Source: Campylobacter bilis
Lineage (GTDB): Bacteria > Campylobacterota > Campylobacteria > Campylobacterales > Campylobacteraceae
DNA: 50,236 nt
Assembly: GCF_016806695.1 (NCBI RefSeq)
Contig: NZ_WUED01000012.1
Coordinates: 1-50,236 of the forward strand
Direction of reading: 5' to 3'
Shown here: positions 18,315 to 26,643 of the stretch, piece by piece
Numbering within the stretch: the stretch's first letter is position 1
Layout: each line of letters begins with the position of its first letter
Notes under the pieces: generated by a model
What the model was told of the DNA's origin: nothing
What the model saw: only the letters and a program-made list of their open reading frames with translations
Databases searched by the model: none
Made by a program: the position numbers and the translations under genes

Positions 18315-18535
18315 AGGATTTGCACTTCTATGGTTTTAGCCTCTTCGGATCTTAAAATAACACAACTTGTATCAAGTTCTACCATTATAGTGGCATTTTT
18401 TAAAGAGGAGTGGAGTTTGCTTAGGGTTTTGTTTTTAATAAAACCAAAGCTTAAAAGTCTGTTTTTTAATTCTTTTTCAGCATTTAAATTGACAATAATA
18501 GCTTTTTGCGTGTCTTTTAACTCGTCTAAAGTCAT
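18311..18535 (-). CDS. feoA: FeoA, ferrous iron transport accessory protein
   Basis: A 74-residue SH3-like FeoA protein (MTLDELKDTQKAIIV, LLSFGFIKNKTLSKLHSSLK). It assists FeoB at the cytoplasmic face. AGGAAG precedes the ATG, and TATAAT at 18562-18567 (reverse strand) sits inside a 12-base palindrome (ATATTATAATAT, 18560-18571), a plausible promoter. Fur control is expected for the family, but I could not mark a clear Fur box. Confidence 0.92.
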   Translation of the reverse strand: MTLDELKDTQKAIIVNLNAEKELKNRLLSFGFIKNKTLSKLHSSLKNATIMVELDTSCVILRSEEAKTIEVQIL

Positions 18536-18561
18536 TGAACTTCCTAAATTAATAAAAAGAT

Positions 18562-18567
18562 ATTATA
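18562..18567 (-). promoter_or_regulatory. Probable -10 element (TATAAT) of feoAB
   Basis: TATAAT on the reverse strand about 27 bases before the feoA ATG, centred in the palindrome ATATTATAATAT. The rest of the 272-base gap up to 18807 holds no gene; it is very AT-rich with one hairpin at 18745-18766. Confidence 0.4.
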
Positions 18568-18744
18568 ATATAAAAAGTATAATAAATTTGTCTTTTTTGA
18601 TAAATAAAAAAAGAAGATATTTTAAACATAAAAAAGACTTAAAATGTTTTTAAATCTCTTATTTATATGACTTTTATTTGCTTATTATTATAAAAACATT
18701 ATTCCTTTAAAATTTTTAATCTATTGTGTGATTTTTTACTTATC

Positions 18745-18766
18745 CAAAGGCTAATTGTAGCCTTTG
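18745..18766. terminator. Hairpin downstream of the metC-lyase operon, possible terminator
   Basis: Perfect 8-base arms CAAAGGCT and AGCCTTTG around AATTGT. It lies 42 bases beyond the stop of the minus-strand lyase gene. No T run follows on the minus strand, while TTTT follows on the plus strand where no gene enters, so its role is uncertain. Confidence 0.4.
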
Positions 18767-18807
18767 AGATAGTTTTAAAGTTTAATTAAATTAGAATAGT
18801 GATTTTT

Positions 18808-20175
18808 CTATTTTAAAACCGCATTATTTTTGATTTTTGTTAAAAATTCATCCACAAGTTTTGGTGCATATCCTACATAGCTTCTTGCATCGAGTAAAGA
18901 ATCAATTTCTTTTTCTTTTAGCACTTTAGAGACTCTTTTATCAGTAAGTAAAATTTCTTTAAAAGTTTTTTGTTTTTCAATACCTAACATAGCGTTTTCA
19001 TAAACAATTTCATGAGCATATCGCTTGCCATAATGATCGCTTAAGGCAAACATAACCCGTTCTGCCAAAATAAAACCTTTAAGAGTATTTAAATTTTCAA
19101 GCATTTTATCTTTTTTAACTTCTAGATTGCTAAGGGTAAATTTGATATTGTCTAAAACCACAGAAAGCATTAAAAACATCTCAGGTAAAATTTTCCACTC
19201 CATGTGCCAAACTTGTCCGTCTCTTTCATGTTCGTGTCTTTCAATATCGCTTAGTATGGCTAAATTGGCTTTGAAAGTATTGCTTACTGTAACAGCATTT
19301 TCGCTTATTGCTGGATTTCTTTTATGTGGCATGGTGCTAGAACCTACTTGTCCTTTGCCAAAGGGTTCGGCTATTTCATCGATTTCATTGTGTGAGAGTA
19401 TGAGGAGTTGATGAGCGATTTTATTAAAAGTTGCATTGATATTGCCTAAAACAAAGCCAAGTTCTATGAAACGATCTCTTGCGGGTTGCCAAGAAATGTT
19501 AGGCACTTCAAGACCTAGACTTTCTAGAGTAAGCTTTTCTACTTCATTGCATTGATCGCTTAAGCTTGCTTTGGTTCCAACAGCGCCTACTATACTTCCT
19601 ACATAAAGTCTTTTTTCAAGTTCTAGTATTCTTTCAAAATGCCGATCTACTTCACTTAGCCAAATAGCTACTTTATGCCCAAAGGTTATAGGCAGGGCTT
19701 GTAAGGCAAGTGTTCTTCCCATCATAGCAGTATTTTTATGTGTTTTAGCGAGCTTAGCTAAAGTTTTTGCGATAATTTTTAAATCGCTTTTTATAAGTTG
19801 CATAGCTTCTTTAAATTGTAAAACAACCCCTGTATCAATAACATCTTGTGTAGTGACACCAAAATGGACATATTGACCCAAGCCATTGTCGCAAATTTTT
19901 TCTAAATTTCTAACAGTAGGTACTAAAGAGTGTTTGGTTTTTTGAAACTCACTAAAGATGAAATCCATATCCATAAATTTATAATGGGCTTTTTTAGCAA
20001 TTTCATCAGCTGCTTTTTTAGGAATGATTTTGAGTTTTGCTTGTGCTTTGGCTAGAGCAGCTTCGACATCTAGCCATTTTTGTATGCGGTTTTTTTCGCA
20101 AAAGACCGCACGCATACTTTCAGTACTCCAAGAATTTGCCAATAATTTTTGATCAAATACACCAATTCCTTCCAT
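18808..20175 (-). CDS. Fumarase/aspartase-superfamily lyase, adenylosuccinate lyase-like
   Basis: 455 residues. The superfamily signature GSSTMPHKRNP is present, along with VHFGVTTQDVIDT and GRTLALQALP(I)TFGH, and catalytic His/Ser residues at the expected places. The pattern resembles PurB, but reference C. jejuni has a separate purB, and this protein (Cj1394 by position) is annotated only as a fumarate lyase homologue. AAGGAG precedes the ATG. It follows metC by 24 bases, so a role in amino-acid or amino-acid-adduct breakdown is as likely as purine synthesis. Confidence 0.85.
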   Translation of the reverse strand: MEGIGVFDQKLLANSWSTESMRAVFCEKNRIQKWLDVEAALAKAQAKLKIIPKKAADEIAKKAHYKFMDMDFIFSEFQKTKHSLVPTVRNLEKICDNGLGQYVHFGVTTQDVIDTGVVLQFKEAMQLIKSDLKIIAKTLAKLAKTHKNTAMMGRTLALQALPITFGHKVAIWLSEVDRHFERILELEKRLYVGSIVGAVGTKASLSDQCNEVEKLTLESLGLEVPNISWQPARDRFIELGFVLGNINATFNKIAHQLLILSHNEIDEIAEPFGKGQVGSSTMPHKRNPAISENAVTVSNTFKANLAILSDIERHEHERDGQVWHMEWKILPEMFLMLSVVLDNIKFTLSNLEVKKDKMLENLNTLKGFILAERVMFALSDHYGKRYAHEIVYENAMLGIEKQKTFKEILLTDKRVSKVLKEKEIDSLLDARSYVGYAPKLVDEFLTKIKNNAVLK

Positions 20176-20199
20176 TTTTTTCTCCTTCCATTTTTTATT

Positions 20200-21363
20200 T
20201 TATTTTTTAATACTATCAAAAGCTTGTATTAAATCGGTAATTAAATCTTTATAATCTTCAAGTCCTATATGAAATCTTACAAAAGGACCTCTTGCACTCC
20301 AATTTGTCACTGTTCTTGGAGGAGTAGTTACTGTGGCTAAGCTTTCATACCCACCCCAACTATCGCCTATACAAAAGTATTGTAAAGCGTCTACAAATTT
20401 AATCGCATCCTCTTCATCATAAGCATCATTAAATTCAATGGTAATCATACCATTAGCACCTTTATAATCACGCATAAAAATTTCATGGTTTGGATGGGTT
20501 TTTAATTTAGGATAAAAAAGAGTTTTGATTTCTTTTCTAGTTTGTAAAAATTTTATTATTTCATCGGCATTTTTTTCATGGGCTTTCATCCTTACATCTA
20601 AGGTTCTCATTCCGCGAAGTACTAAATAAGCATCATCAGGACTTGTTGTAAAGCCTAAGACTTCTGGAAGTTGGTCAAAATTTTTCCATTCTTTTTCATT
20701 GATGATAACAATACCCATAGTCACATCTGAGTGTCCACTAAGGTATTTTGTCGCAGCAATGACTGAAATATCAGCACCAAGTTCTAAAGGATTAAAATAA
20801 TACCCACTACCATAAGTATTATCAATTGCTACTGGTATATTATGAGAATGAGCAATTTTGCATAATTTAGGTAAGTCTATGATTTCATAGAGTATAGATC
20901 CTGGGCTTTCGCATAAAATAAGCTTAGTGTTGGGTTTGATTTTTTCTTCTATATCACTTGCATCAGCCTTTAAAAAATCAATTTCAATTCCTATTTTTTC
21001 TAAAAACAACTCGCAAATAGTTCTAACAGGCCCATAGATTGCATCAGTGATTAAAAAATGTGCATTTTTGCTTGCATAGTTTAAAAGTACCATCGCAAGT
21101 GCAGCAAGACCTGTAGGGAATAGTTGAGCTCTGTGGCCATTTTCAAGAGAACAGATTAGTTTTTCAAGTTCAAAATTTGTTGAGGTTCCTCTAGCGCCAT
21201 AGCTTAAAACGCGTTCTGTTTTTCTTAATGTTTTGTATTTTTGCCAAGTCGCATGATCTTTAAAGGCTATGGTAGATGCACGCATAAGTGTGGGATTAAC
21301 AGATCTTACTTCAGTATTTTGATCGCCTCTACCATAATGAATAAGTTTGGTTTTTGGATTCAT
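20200..21363 (-). CDS. metC: Cystathionine beta-lyase (PLP, Cys/Met metabolism family), intact
   Basis: 387 residues from the ATG at 21361-21363 with AAGGAG upstream; a longer start seven codons earlier is less likely. The PLP-binding Lys is in AATKYLSGHSDV, preceded by AIDNTYGSGYYFNPLELGAD, and SYGARGTSTNFELE lies near the N-terminus. It cleaves cystathionine to homocysteine, pyruvate and ammonia. In strain NCTC 11168 I recall metC being split in two; here the frame is unbroken. It is co-transcribed with ridA upstream and the lyase downstream. Confidence 0.9.
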   Translation of the reverse strand: MNPKTKLIHYGRGDQNTEVRSVNPTLMRASTIAFKDHATWQKYKTLRKTERVLSYGARGTSTNFELEKLICSLENGHRAQLFPTGLAALAMVLLNYASKNAHFLITDAIYGPVRTICELFLEKIGIEIDFLKADASDIEEKIKPNTKLILCESPGSILYEIIDLPKLCKIAHSHNIPVAIDNTYGSGYYFNPLELGADISVIAATKYLSGHSDVTMGIVIINEKEWKNFDQLPEVLGFTTSPDDAYLVLRGMRTLDVRMKAHEKNADEIIKFLQTRKEIKTLFYPKLKTHPNHEIFMRDYKGANGMITIEFNDAYDEEDAIKFVDALQYFCIGDSWGGYESLATVTTPPRTVTNWSARGPFVRFHIGLEDYKDLITDLIQAFDSIKK

Positions 21364-22022
21364 TTTTTCTCCTTTTTTAAACATAGATATAAGTTATAAT
21401 TGTTACAAAAGCTATTATAAGTATACAAAAGCTGTTTTTTATAAATAGCTAAAAGGGTTAAATTCCCTAGTTTAACACAAGCAACGCATTGGTTAAAATT
21501 CGTCATGATTTGAGTAAATATTATTCTAATCCTAGCTTCAATGTTTAAAGATTTTCTTATATCAGGCACGATAGGATAAAATCTTAGATTTTTTATAGCT
21601 ATTGTAAAGAAAAGTATAGCTAAATGAAGCATTTTCATCGTATTTTTATAGCATATTATTTTAACAATCATTGTAACAAAAGTTAAAATTGTCTTTTTTA
21701 TATGAATGCTTGTTTTGATTGCTTTAGAGTTTTTTATGATTTTTTTGAGATTAAAAACAAAAGGAACTTTTTTATTTAAGACTTTAAGATTAAGATACAT
21801 GCTTTTTAAAGCTAGTGTTTTTAAAGCTTTTTTAGTGCCTTTAAAAAATATATAATTTTGAAAGCCCAAAGGCTTCTTATAAATGATGAAATGACGATTA
21901 TAATGGGTTTTTGATATCATTTGAACTTTTAAAGTGCTAAGAAAAATAAATGAATTCTTGTGAAAAATGCATAAAAAGAATTCAATAATATTTAAAGGCA
22001 AAGAAAAAGCGAGTTTTAACAT
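21360..22022 (-). pseudogene. Open 220-codon frame of unclear status, probable decayed membrane-carrier gene
   Basis: Starts with an ATG at 22020-22022, 3 bases after the ridA stop and with AAAGG at good distance, and runs to the metC start. The first 20 residues (MLKLAFSLPLNIIEFFLCIF) look like a membrane-protein start. The rest is rich in Lys, Ile, Asn and Phe, poor in Gly, Asp and Glu, and shows no family pattern I recognise. In reference strains a C4-dicarboxylate carrier pseudogene (Cj1389) is listed near this position, and I infer the same here. A stop-free run this long in AT-rich DNA is unlikely by chance, so a real lineage-specific protein is not excluded. Confidence 0.4.
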
Positions 22023-22025
22023 CGA

Positions 22026-22388
22026 TTAGCCTTTTTGAGCAATGATTTCTATCTCCACTTTAGCACCTTTTGGAAGGTCTTTTACAGCAAAAGCACTTCT
22101 TGCTGGATAGGGACTTGTAAAAAATTCTGCATAAATTTCATTAAATTGTGCAAAATCATCTATATCAGATAAAAAACAAGTAGTTTTGAGTACTTTATCA
22201 TAATTAATGCCATTTTCTTCTAAAATAGCTCCGATATTTTTTAGAGCTTGCCTAGTTTGTCCTTTGATATCAGAACTTTCAATTTCACCTGAGTTAGGAT
22301 TAATAGGAAGTTGTCCTGATACAAATAAAAATCCATTTGCCTCTTTATAAACTGAATATGGGCCAATAGCTTTTGGGTAATTTGACAT
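22026..22388 (-). CDS. ridA: RidA family enamine/imine deaminase
   Basis: 120 residues from the ATG at 22386-22388 with AAGGAG upstream. IGPYSVYKEANGFLFVSGQLPINP and the C-terminal PARSAFAVKDLPKGAKVEIE with the conserved Arg and Glu are RidA hallmarks. RidA clears reactive 2-aminoacrylate-type intermediates released by PLP lyases. The metC gene downstream is exactly such an enzyme, which fits the shared operon. Confidence 0.93.
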   Translation of the reverse strand: MSNYPKAIGPYSVYKEANGFLFVSGQLPINPNSGEIESSDIKGQTRQALKNIGAILEENGINYDKVLKTTCFLSDIDDFAQFNEIYAEFFTSPYPARSAFAVKDLPKGAKVEIEIIAQKG

Positions 22389-22426
22389 GATTTCTCCTTT
22401 TTTTAAGTATAGATTAAAAAGAATGT

Positions 22427-22455
22427 ATTTTATCATTAGAATAACAACTTGTCAA
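22427..22455 (-). promoter_or_regulatory. Sigma-70 promoter of ridA operon (TTGACA, 17-base spacer, TAAAAT)
   Basis: On the reverse strand TTGACA (22450-22455) and TAAAAT (22427-22432) are separated by 17 bases. This is the best canonical promoter in the window, and it ends about 40 bases before the ridA ATG. Confidence 0.65.
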
Positions 22456-22459
22456 TAGT

Positions 22460-22477
22460 TTATTATTATAATAATAA
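22460..22477. promoter_or_regulatory. 18-base perfect palindrome between ridA and heuR, possible operator
   Basis: TTATTATTA followed by its exact complement TAATAATAA. It lies directly upstream of the ridA -35 and about 85 bases ahead of heuR, a good position for a repressor or activator such as HeuR itself, Fur or PerR. AT-rich DNA makes such palindromes more frequent, so confidence is limited. Confidence 0.4.
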
Positions 22478-22560
22478 AATTTTATTTTTTAAGAAATGTT
22501 TTAAACTATAAAGAGTAGAATTCGGCTTATAAAAAGATTTCTTTAATTAAAGGAAGTTTG

Positions 22561-23220
22561 ATGGATGAGATGCAAAAACAGCAATTTATCAAGTTGACGC
22601 ATTTTTTAGGAGAGGTTTTGGGCGAGCAATATGAAGTAGTCTTTCATGTCGTTACAAAAGAGGGTGCATATCTTGCAGCCATAGCTAATAATCATATCAG
22701 TGGAAGGAATTTAAATTCACCTTTGACTGCTTTTGCAAGCGAGCTTGTCCAAAATAAAAAGTATTTAGAAAAAGATTTTTTATGTGATTATAAAGCTCTT
22801 GCTAAAAAGTCAAAATTAATTAGGGGTTCGACCTTTTTTATTAAAAATCATGATAAATTGGTAGGCATTTTATGTATCAATCATGACACTAGTATGATGA
22901 GAGATTTAATATGCAAAATGATTGATTTGGAGAAAATAGGAGATATGAATGAAATTCTAGGTAATATAAATCTTTCTCAAAGTGATTCTCATGACATAGA
23001 AACATTAAGCCATTCTATAGAAGATATCTTAATGCAGAGTGTTGATTCTAGTTATTTAAATTCAGATTATCAATTAAGCATTGGACAAAAAGAAGAAATT
23101 GCTGAAAAATTATACCATAAAGGTATTTTTAATATCAAAGGATCGGTGCCTATAGTAGCAAAATTTTTAAAAATTTCAGAACCTAGTGTGTATAGGTATC
23201 TGAAAAAATTCAAAAAATAA
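22561..23220 (+). CDS. heuR: PAS-domain transcriptional regulator HeuR (YheO-like)
   Basis: 219 residues. The first about 120 form a YheO-type PAS domain (FLGEVLGEQYEVVFHVV, GVLCIN-like GILCINHD). The C-terminus has a helix-turn-helix with ISEPSVYRYLKKF. The ATG at 22561 with AGGAAG is chosen over a TTG just before. HeuR of C. jejuni (Cj1387) has been reported to regulate haem uptake genes. It is divergent from the ridA operon and convergent with the ankyrin gene, next to catalase, which fits a haem/peroxide theme. TAGAAT at 22516-22521 is a likely -10. Confidence 0.88.
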   Translation: MDEMQKQQFIKLTHFLGEVLGEQYEVVFHVVTKEGAYLAAIANNHISGRNLNSPLTAFASELVQNKKYLEKDFLCDYKALAKKSKLIRGSTFFIKNHDKLVGILCINHDTSMMRDLICKMIDLEKIGDMNEILGNINLSQSDSHDIETLSHSIEDILMQSVDSSYLNSDYQLSIGQKEEIAEKLYHKGIFNIKGSVPIVAKFLKISEPSVYRYLKKFKK

Positions 23221-23221
23221 T

Positions 23222-23692
23222 TTAAGATTTTTTTATGAGTTTGAGTATTTTTAAACTTATGGCTTTTAAAAAATTGTTTTTAGAGTTTTTGCTTAAAAAC
23301 TCAGCAATATCTTTGCGTCCAAACATGATAGCAAAAGTATAAGGCGTCATTCCTAAGCCATTATTTTCATCAATATTTGCACCATGTTTAACTAAAAGTT
23401 CACACATAGGTAAATAGCCCTTAAAACAAACTCCAGCTAATGGGGTTTGACCGCGGTCGTTTTTTTCGTCTACTTTAGCACCTTTTTTTAGAAGCATTTT
23501 AGCCGTTTCATAAGAATTATTATAGGTTGCAAGCATGAGTAAAGTATCGCCTTTATGAGTTTTTAAATTCACATTTAAACCGGCTTCTATCATAATTTTA
23601 AGATTTTCATATTCATTATTTCTTGCGAAATTAAAAGCCATTTTGCAAAGTTGTTCAAATCTTTTTTCTTCTTCTAAGCTAAGAGTCATCAT
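23222..23692 (-). CDS. Ankyrin-repeat protein, catalase partner (Cj1386-type)
   Basis: 156 residues with three to four ankyrin repeats (KTHKGDTLLMLATYN, NDRGQTPLAGVCFKG, NNGLGMTPYTFAIMFGRKDI). The ATG at 23690-23692, six bases after AAGGA, is chosen; a longer frame upstream lacks a ribosome site. In C. jejuni the protein has been reported to help deliver haem to catalase KatA. It follows katA on the same strand after 55 bases. It has no signal peptide, so it acts in the cytoplasm. Confidence 0.9.
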   Translation of the reverse strand: MMTLSLEEEKRFEQLCKMAFNFARNNEYENLKIMIEAGLNVNLKTHKGDTLLMLATYNNSYETAKMLLKKGAKVDEKNDRGQTPLAGVCFKGYLPMCELLVKHGANIDENNGLGMTPYTFAIMFGRKDIAEFLSKNSKNNFLKAISLKILKLIKKS

Positions 23693-23747
23693 TGTGTTTC
23701 CTTGATTAATAATCTTTAGTTTGCCACTTTGAAGTGGCAAGTAAAAA

Positions 23748-25172
23748 TTATTTTCCTAAAGCTTTTTTTACCCCTGATGCATAAGTAGGACAAATTTTTT
23801 CAAAATGTGCTAAAGCTCTGTCGATAATTTTAGCATCTACGCCTTCCATTGAAGCGGCAATATTTTCAAAAAGTTGATTTTTTTGACTTTTATTCATAAG
23901 GTTAAATAAAGCTCTTGGCTGAGTGTAAAAATCATCATCAAGTGGAGCATATCTTTTAGCAACACCATCTAAAGCTAAATCAGGTTCAAGGTAGTTTTGA
24001 TCTTCTTTTGGACTTTCATCATAGCTATTTGGTTCATAATAAGCAGGACCGTTTTTGTAAGTATCAGAATTCATAGCACCTGCTACATTGTAAGTATTTA
24101 CTTCGCTTCTAGCACGATTTACTGGTAAAAGATGATAATTTGTTCCTATTCTGTATCTGTGAGCATCAGGATAAGAGAAAATTCTAGCTTGTAGCATTTT
24201 ATCAGGGCTAAAGCCTATTCCAGGAACGATATTGCTAGGACTAAAGGCTGCTTGTTCTACTTCGTTAAAATAGTTTTCTGGATTTTTATTTAAAACCATT
24301 TCACCTATATCCATCAAAGGAACAATTGAGTGAGGCCAAACTTTAGTTAAATCAAAAGGATTAAATCCGAGTTTTTCTGCGTCTTTTTCAGGGAGAATTT
24401 GAACTTGAACTTTCCATTTTGGGAAATCTTTATTTTCTATGGCATTATAGAGATCTCTTTGGTGGCTTTCTCTATCTTTAGCAATAATATCAGCAGCTTC
24501 TTGGTTGGTAAGATTTTTAATACCTTGTTGGGTTTTAAAGTGGAATTTTACCCAAAATCTTTCGTTTTTATTATTGATAAAACTATAAGTATGGCTTCCA
24601 AAACCATGCATATGACGATAACTTGCAGGGATTCCTCTATCACTCATTAAGATAGTTACTTGGTGTAAACTTTCAGGGCATAAAGTCCAAAAATCCCAAG
24701 CAGCATTGTTGCTTCTTAAATGATTTCTTGGATCTCTTTTTTGAGTATGGATAAAATCAGGGAATTTATACGCATCGCGGATGAAAAAAGTTGGAGTATT
24801 GTTACCTACTAGATCCCAGTTGCCTTCTTTAGTATAGAATTTGATAGCAAATCCACGAACATCGCGTTCAGCATCTGCTGCTCCTGCTTCACCAGCAACG
24901 GTTGAGAAACGTAATAAAAGAGGGGTGATTTCTCCTTTTTGGAATACTTTTGCTTTAGTATAAGCGGATAAATCAGCTGTGATTTTTAACTCACCATATG
25001 CCGCACTTCCTTTAGCATGAACAGTACGTTCTGGGATTCTTTCTCTGTTTTGATGAGCAAGTTTTTCAAGCAAAAGATAATCTTGCAAAAGCAAAGGCCC
25101 TTTAGCACCAGCACTTAAAGAATTTTGATTATCGGCTATAATATTTCCGAAGTCATTAGTTAATTTTTTCAT
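23748..25172 (-). CDS. katA: Catalase KatA (clade 3 haem catalase)
   Basis: 474 residues, normal for small-subunit catalases. Catalytic His is in [12 protein letters not shown], Asn in [10 protein letters not shown], and the proximal haem Tyr in [12 protein letters not shown]. It breaks down hydrogen peroxide. TAGGAG is the ribosome site and TATAAT at 25216-25221 (reverse strand) the -10. A 16-base palindrome lies over the presumed transcription start. PerR and Fur control is reported for C. jejuni katA. Confidence 0.97.
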   Translation of the reverse strand: MKKLTNDFGNIIADNQNSLSAGAKGPLLLQDYLLLEKLAHQNRERIPERTVHAKGSAAYGELKITADLSAYTKAKVFQKGEITPLLLRFSTVAGEAGAADAERDVRGFAIKFYTKEGNWDLVGNNTPTFFIRDAYKFPDFIHTQKRDPRNHLRSNNAAWDFWTLCPESLHQVTILMSDRGIPASYRHMHGFGSHTYSFINNKNERFWVKFHFKTQQGIKNLTNQEAADIIAKDRESHQRDLYNAIENKDFPKWKVQVQILPEKDAEKLGFNPFDLTKVWPHSIVPLMDIGEMVLNKNPENYFNEVEQAAFSPSNIVPGIGFSPDKMLQARIFSYPDAHRYRIGTNYHLLPVNRARSEVNTYNVAGAMNSDTYKNGPAYYEPNSYDESPKEDQNYLEPDLALDGVAKRYAPLDDDFYTQPRALFNLMNKSQKNQLFENIAASMEGVDAKIIDRALAHFEKICPTYASGVKKALGK

Positions 25173-25200
25173 TATTATATTTCTCCTATAATTAATAATT

Positions 25201-25221
25201 TTTCTTATATAAGAAATTATA
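25201..25221 (-). promoter_or_regulatory. katA -10 with overlapping 16-base perfect palindrome
   Basis: On the reverse strand TATAAT (25216-25221) is followed directly by TTTCTTATATAAGAAA (25201-25216), which is its own complement. The palindrome covers the expected +1 and early leader, so it could be an operator or form a hairpin at the mRNA 5' end. Confidence 0.5.
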
Positions 25222-25299
25222 TCTATAAAAAATTAAAATTAACTGAATAATAAGTCAACATTAATACCAAAAATTTAAAATAAATTTAGTTTTTTTATA

Positions 25300-25314
25300 T
25301 TATAATAATAATTA
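25300..25314. promoter_or_regulatory. PerR-box-like 7-1-7 inverted repeat ahead of the DUF2325 gene
   Basis: TTATAAT, one base, then ATAATTA: an imperfect 7-1-7 repeat of the PerR/Fur box type, 37 bases upstream of the DUF2325 start and about 128 bases from katA. Two mismatches from perfect symmetry; AT-rich background. Confidence 0.3.
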
Positions 25315-25350
25315 TCAAAATATATTTTAAAATTATGAGAAGGAGAATTT

Positions 25351-25665
25351 ATGTCAGTTTTGGTTATTGGTGCGGATGAAATAACTCCCATTAAAACGCT
25401 TTTGCATGATTTAGGTGCTAAAAAAATAGAACATTGGGATGCACGTAATGAAAATAGGGTCAATCGTAAGCCAATTCCTTGTGATACAGAATGCATAGTG
25501 ATGTTAACGAGTTTTTTAAATCATAATACTATGAAAAAAATTAAACATGAGGCTAAAAAACGTAAAATTCCCTTAGTTTGTGCTAAAAGAAGCGTTAATT
25601 GTGTGTATTGTGAGTATTGCAAAATTTTTAATCTTAATAAGGAATTTTCTTGTGATAAAACTTAA
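25351..25665 (+). CDS. DUF2325 family protein with C-terminal Cys cluster
   Basis: 104 residues. MSVLVIGADEITPIKTLLHDLGAKKIEHWDARNEN and the later MLTSFLNHNTMKKIKHEAKKRKIPLV fit DUF2325, a Rossmann-like small fold. The end carries CAKRS-NCVYCEYC, with four Cys within about 13 residues, plus one further Cys near the C-terminus (FSCDKT); metal or haem binding is possible but not shown. GAGAAGGAG precedes the ATG. Divergent from katA across 178 bases, so shared peroxide control is plausible. A weak hairpin (25655-25678) overlaps the stop. Confidence 0.8.
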   Translation: MSVLVIGADEITPIKTLLHDLGAKKIEHWDARNENRVNRKPIPCDTECIVMLTSFLNHNTMKKIKHEAKKRKIPLVCAKRSVNCVYCEYCKIFNLNKEFSCDKT

Positions 25666-26119
25666 AAAACGGTTTTATTTTGATAAAGAACAACTTATTT
25701 TAGGAAAATAAAATTTGTATTATATGGCATAATGGATTTACATAATAGATTTAAAATTCATTATGTTTTTAACAAAATTTTATAAAGATTTATAAATATA
25801 ACTTTCCTAAGACTATTTAATCTATAAAATGTATCAGTAATATTGCATGTGTTAATTTTATTTGTTAGGTTCATTGTAAAACCAGCTATGAAAAATCTTA
25901 ATTTTACTTTCTATATGAAATAAATAAAATATAATTTATAAATTAAAAATAAATATCATTAATATTTTATGAAAAACGCTTTTTTAGAATATATCAGTGT
26001 TTTTGATAAAATTTTAAAGACATTTTATTGAAATAAAACATTTTTTGTATGATTTAAACAAAACTATGTTAAAATTAATTACGGTATAAAATATCAAATC
26101 AATTTATAAGGAGAAAATA
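25666..26119. other. 454-base AT-rich intergenic region before fldA, no gene seen
   Basis: Only very short frames occur, the longest a 20-codon one from an ATG at 25969, without a ribosome site. TATAAAAT at about 26085-26092 is a plausible fldA -10, followed by AAGGAG before the fldA ATG. The rest is unexplained and may be the remains of a lost gene or hold a small RNA. Confidence 0.5.
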
Positions 26120-26611
26120 ATGTCAGTAGCAGTAGTGTATGGTAGTGCTATGGGAAATACAGAAGGAGCGGCTAATACAATCGCTTCGAAACTCGGGATC
26201 AATGATGTTCTTAACATTGCAGATATTGATGCGGATAAAATCAATTCTTATGATAAATTAATTTGTGGAACTTCGACTTGGGGAAGTGGAGATTTGCAAG
26301 ATGATTGGGATGGTTTTGATTTTTCAGGACTTAGTCTTGGAGGTAAAACTGTAGCTGTTTTTGGTATGGGTGATAGTGAGAGTTATTCTGATACTTTTTG
26401 CGGTGGCATGGGTAAATTAGCTCAAAATTTAAAAAATGCAGGCGCGAATTTAGTAGGTGAAGTTTCAGTTGATGGATATACTTTTGAATCAAGTGATGCA
26501 GTTGTAGATGGGAAATTCTTAGGACTAGCACTTGATAATGACAATCAAGAAGATCAAACCGAAGCAAGAATTGATGCTTGGGTAGAACAAATCAAACCTT
26601 ATTTTGCTTAA
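26120..26611 (+). CDS. fldA: Flavodoxin
   Basis: 163 residues. FMN phosphate loop YGSAMGNTEGAA at the N-terminus (flavodoxin T/S-x-T-G-x-T type), GTSTWGSGDLQDDWDGF with the stacking Trp, and GMGDSESYSDTFCGG for the isoalloxazine side. In Campylobacterota flavodoxin takes electrons from pyruvate/2-oxoglutarate oxidoreductases and is essential. Strong AAGGAG start. Confidence 0.96.
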   Translation: MSVAVVYGSAMGNTEGAANTIASKLGINDVLNIADIDADKINSYDKLICGTSTWGSGDLQDDWDGFDFSGLSLGGKTVAVFGMGDSESYSDTFCGGMGKLAQNLKNAGANLVGEVSVDGYTFESSDAVVDGKFLGLALDNDNQEDQTEARIDAWVEQIKPYFA

Positions 26612-26620
26612 TTTTTTAGA

Positions 26621-26643
26621 TTCAAGGGCTTATTGTCCTTGGA
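26621..26643 (+). terminator. fldA terminator hairpin
   Basis: TTCAAGGGC pairs with GTCCTTGGA (nine pairs with G-U) around a 5-base loop, followed by a T-rich stretch, 10 bases after the fldA stop. Beyond it, up to 26813, are two further small palindromes and no gene. Confidence 0.65.

Noticed and set aside
25969-26031. 20-codon frame MKNAFLEYISVFDKILKTFY
   Set aside because: No ribosome site, no context, and frames of this size are expected by chance in AT-rich DNA.
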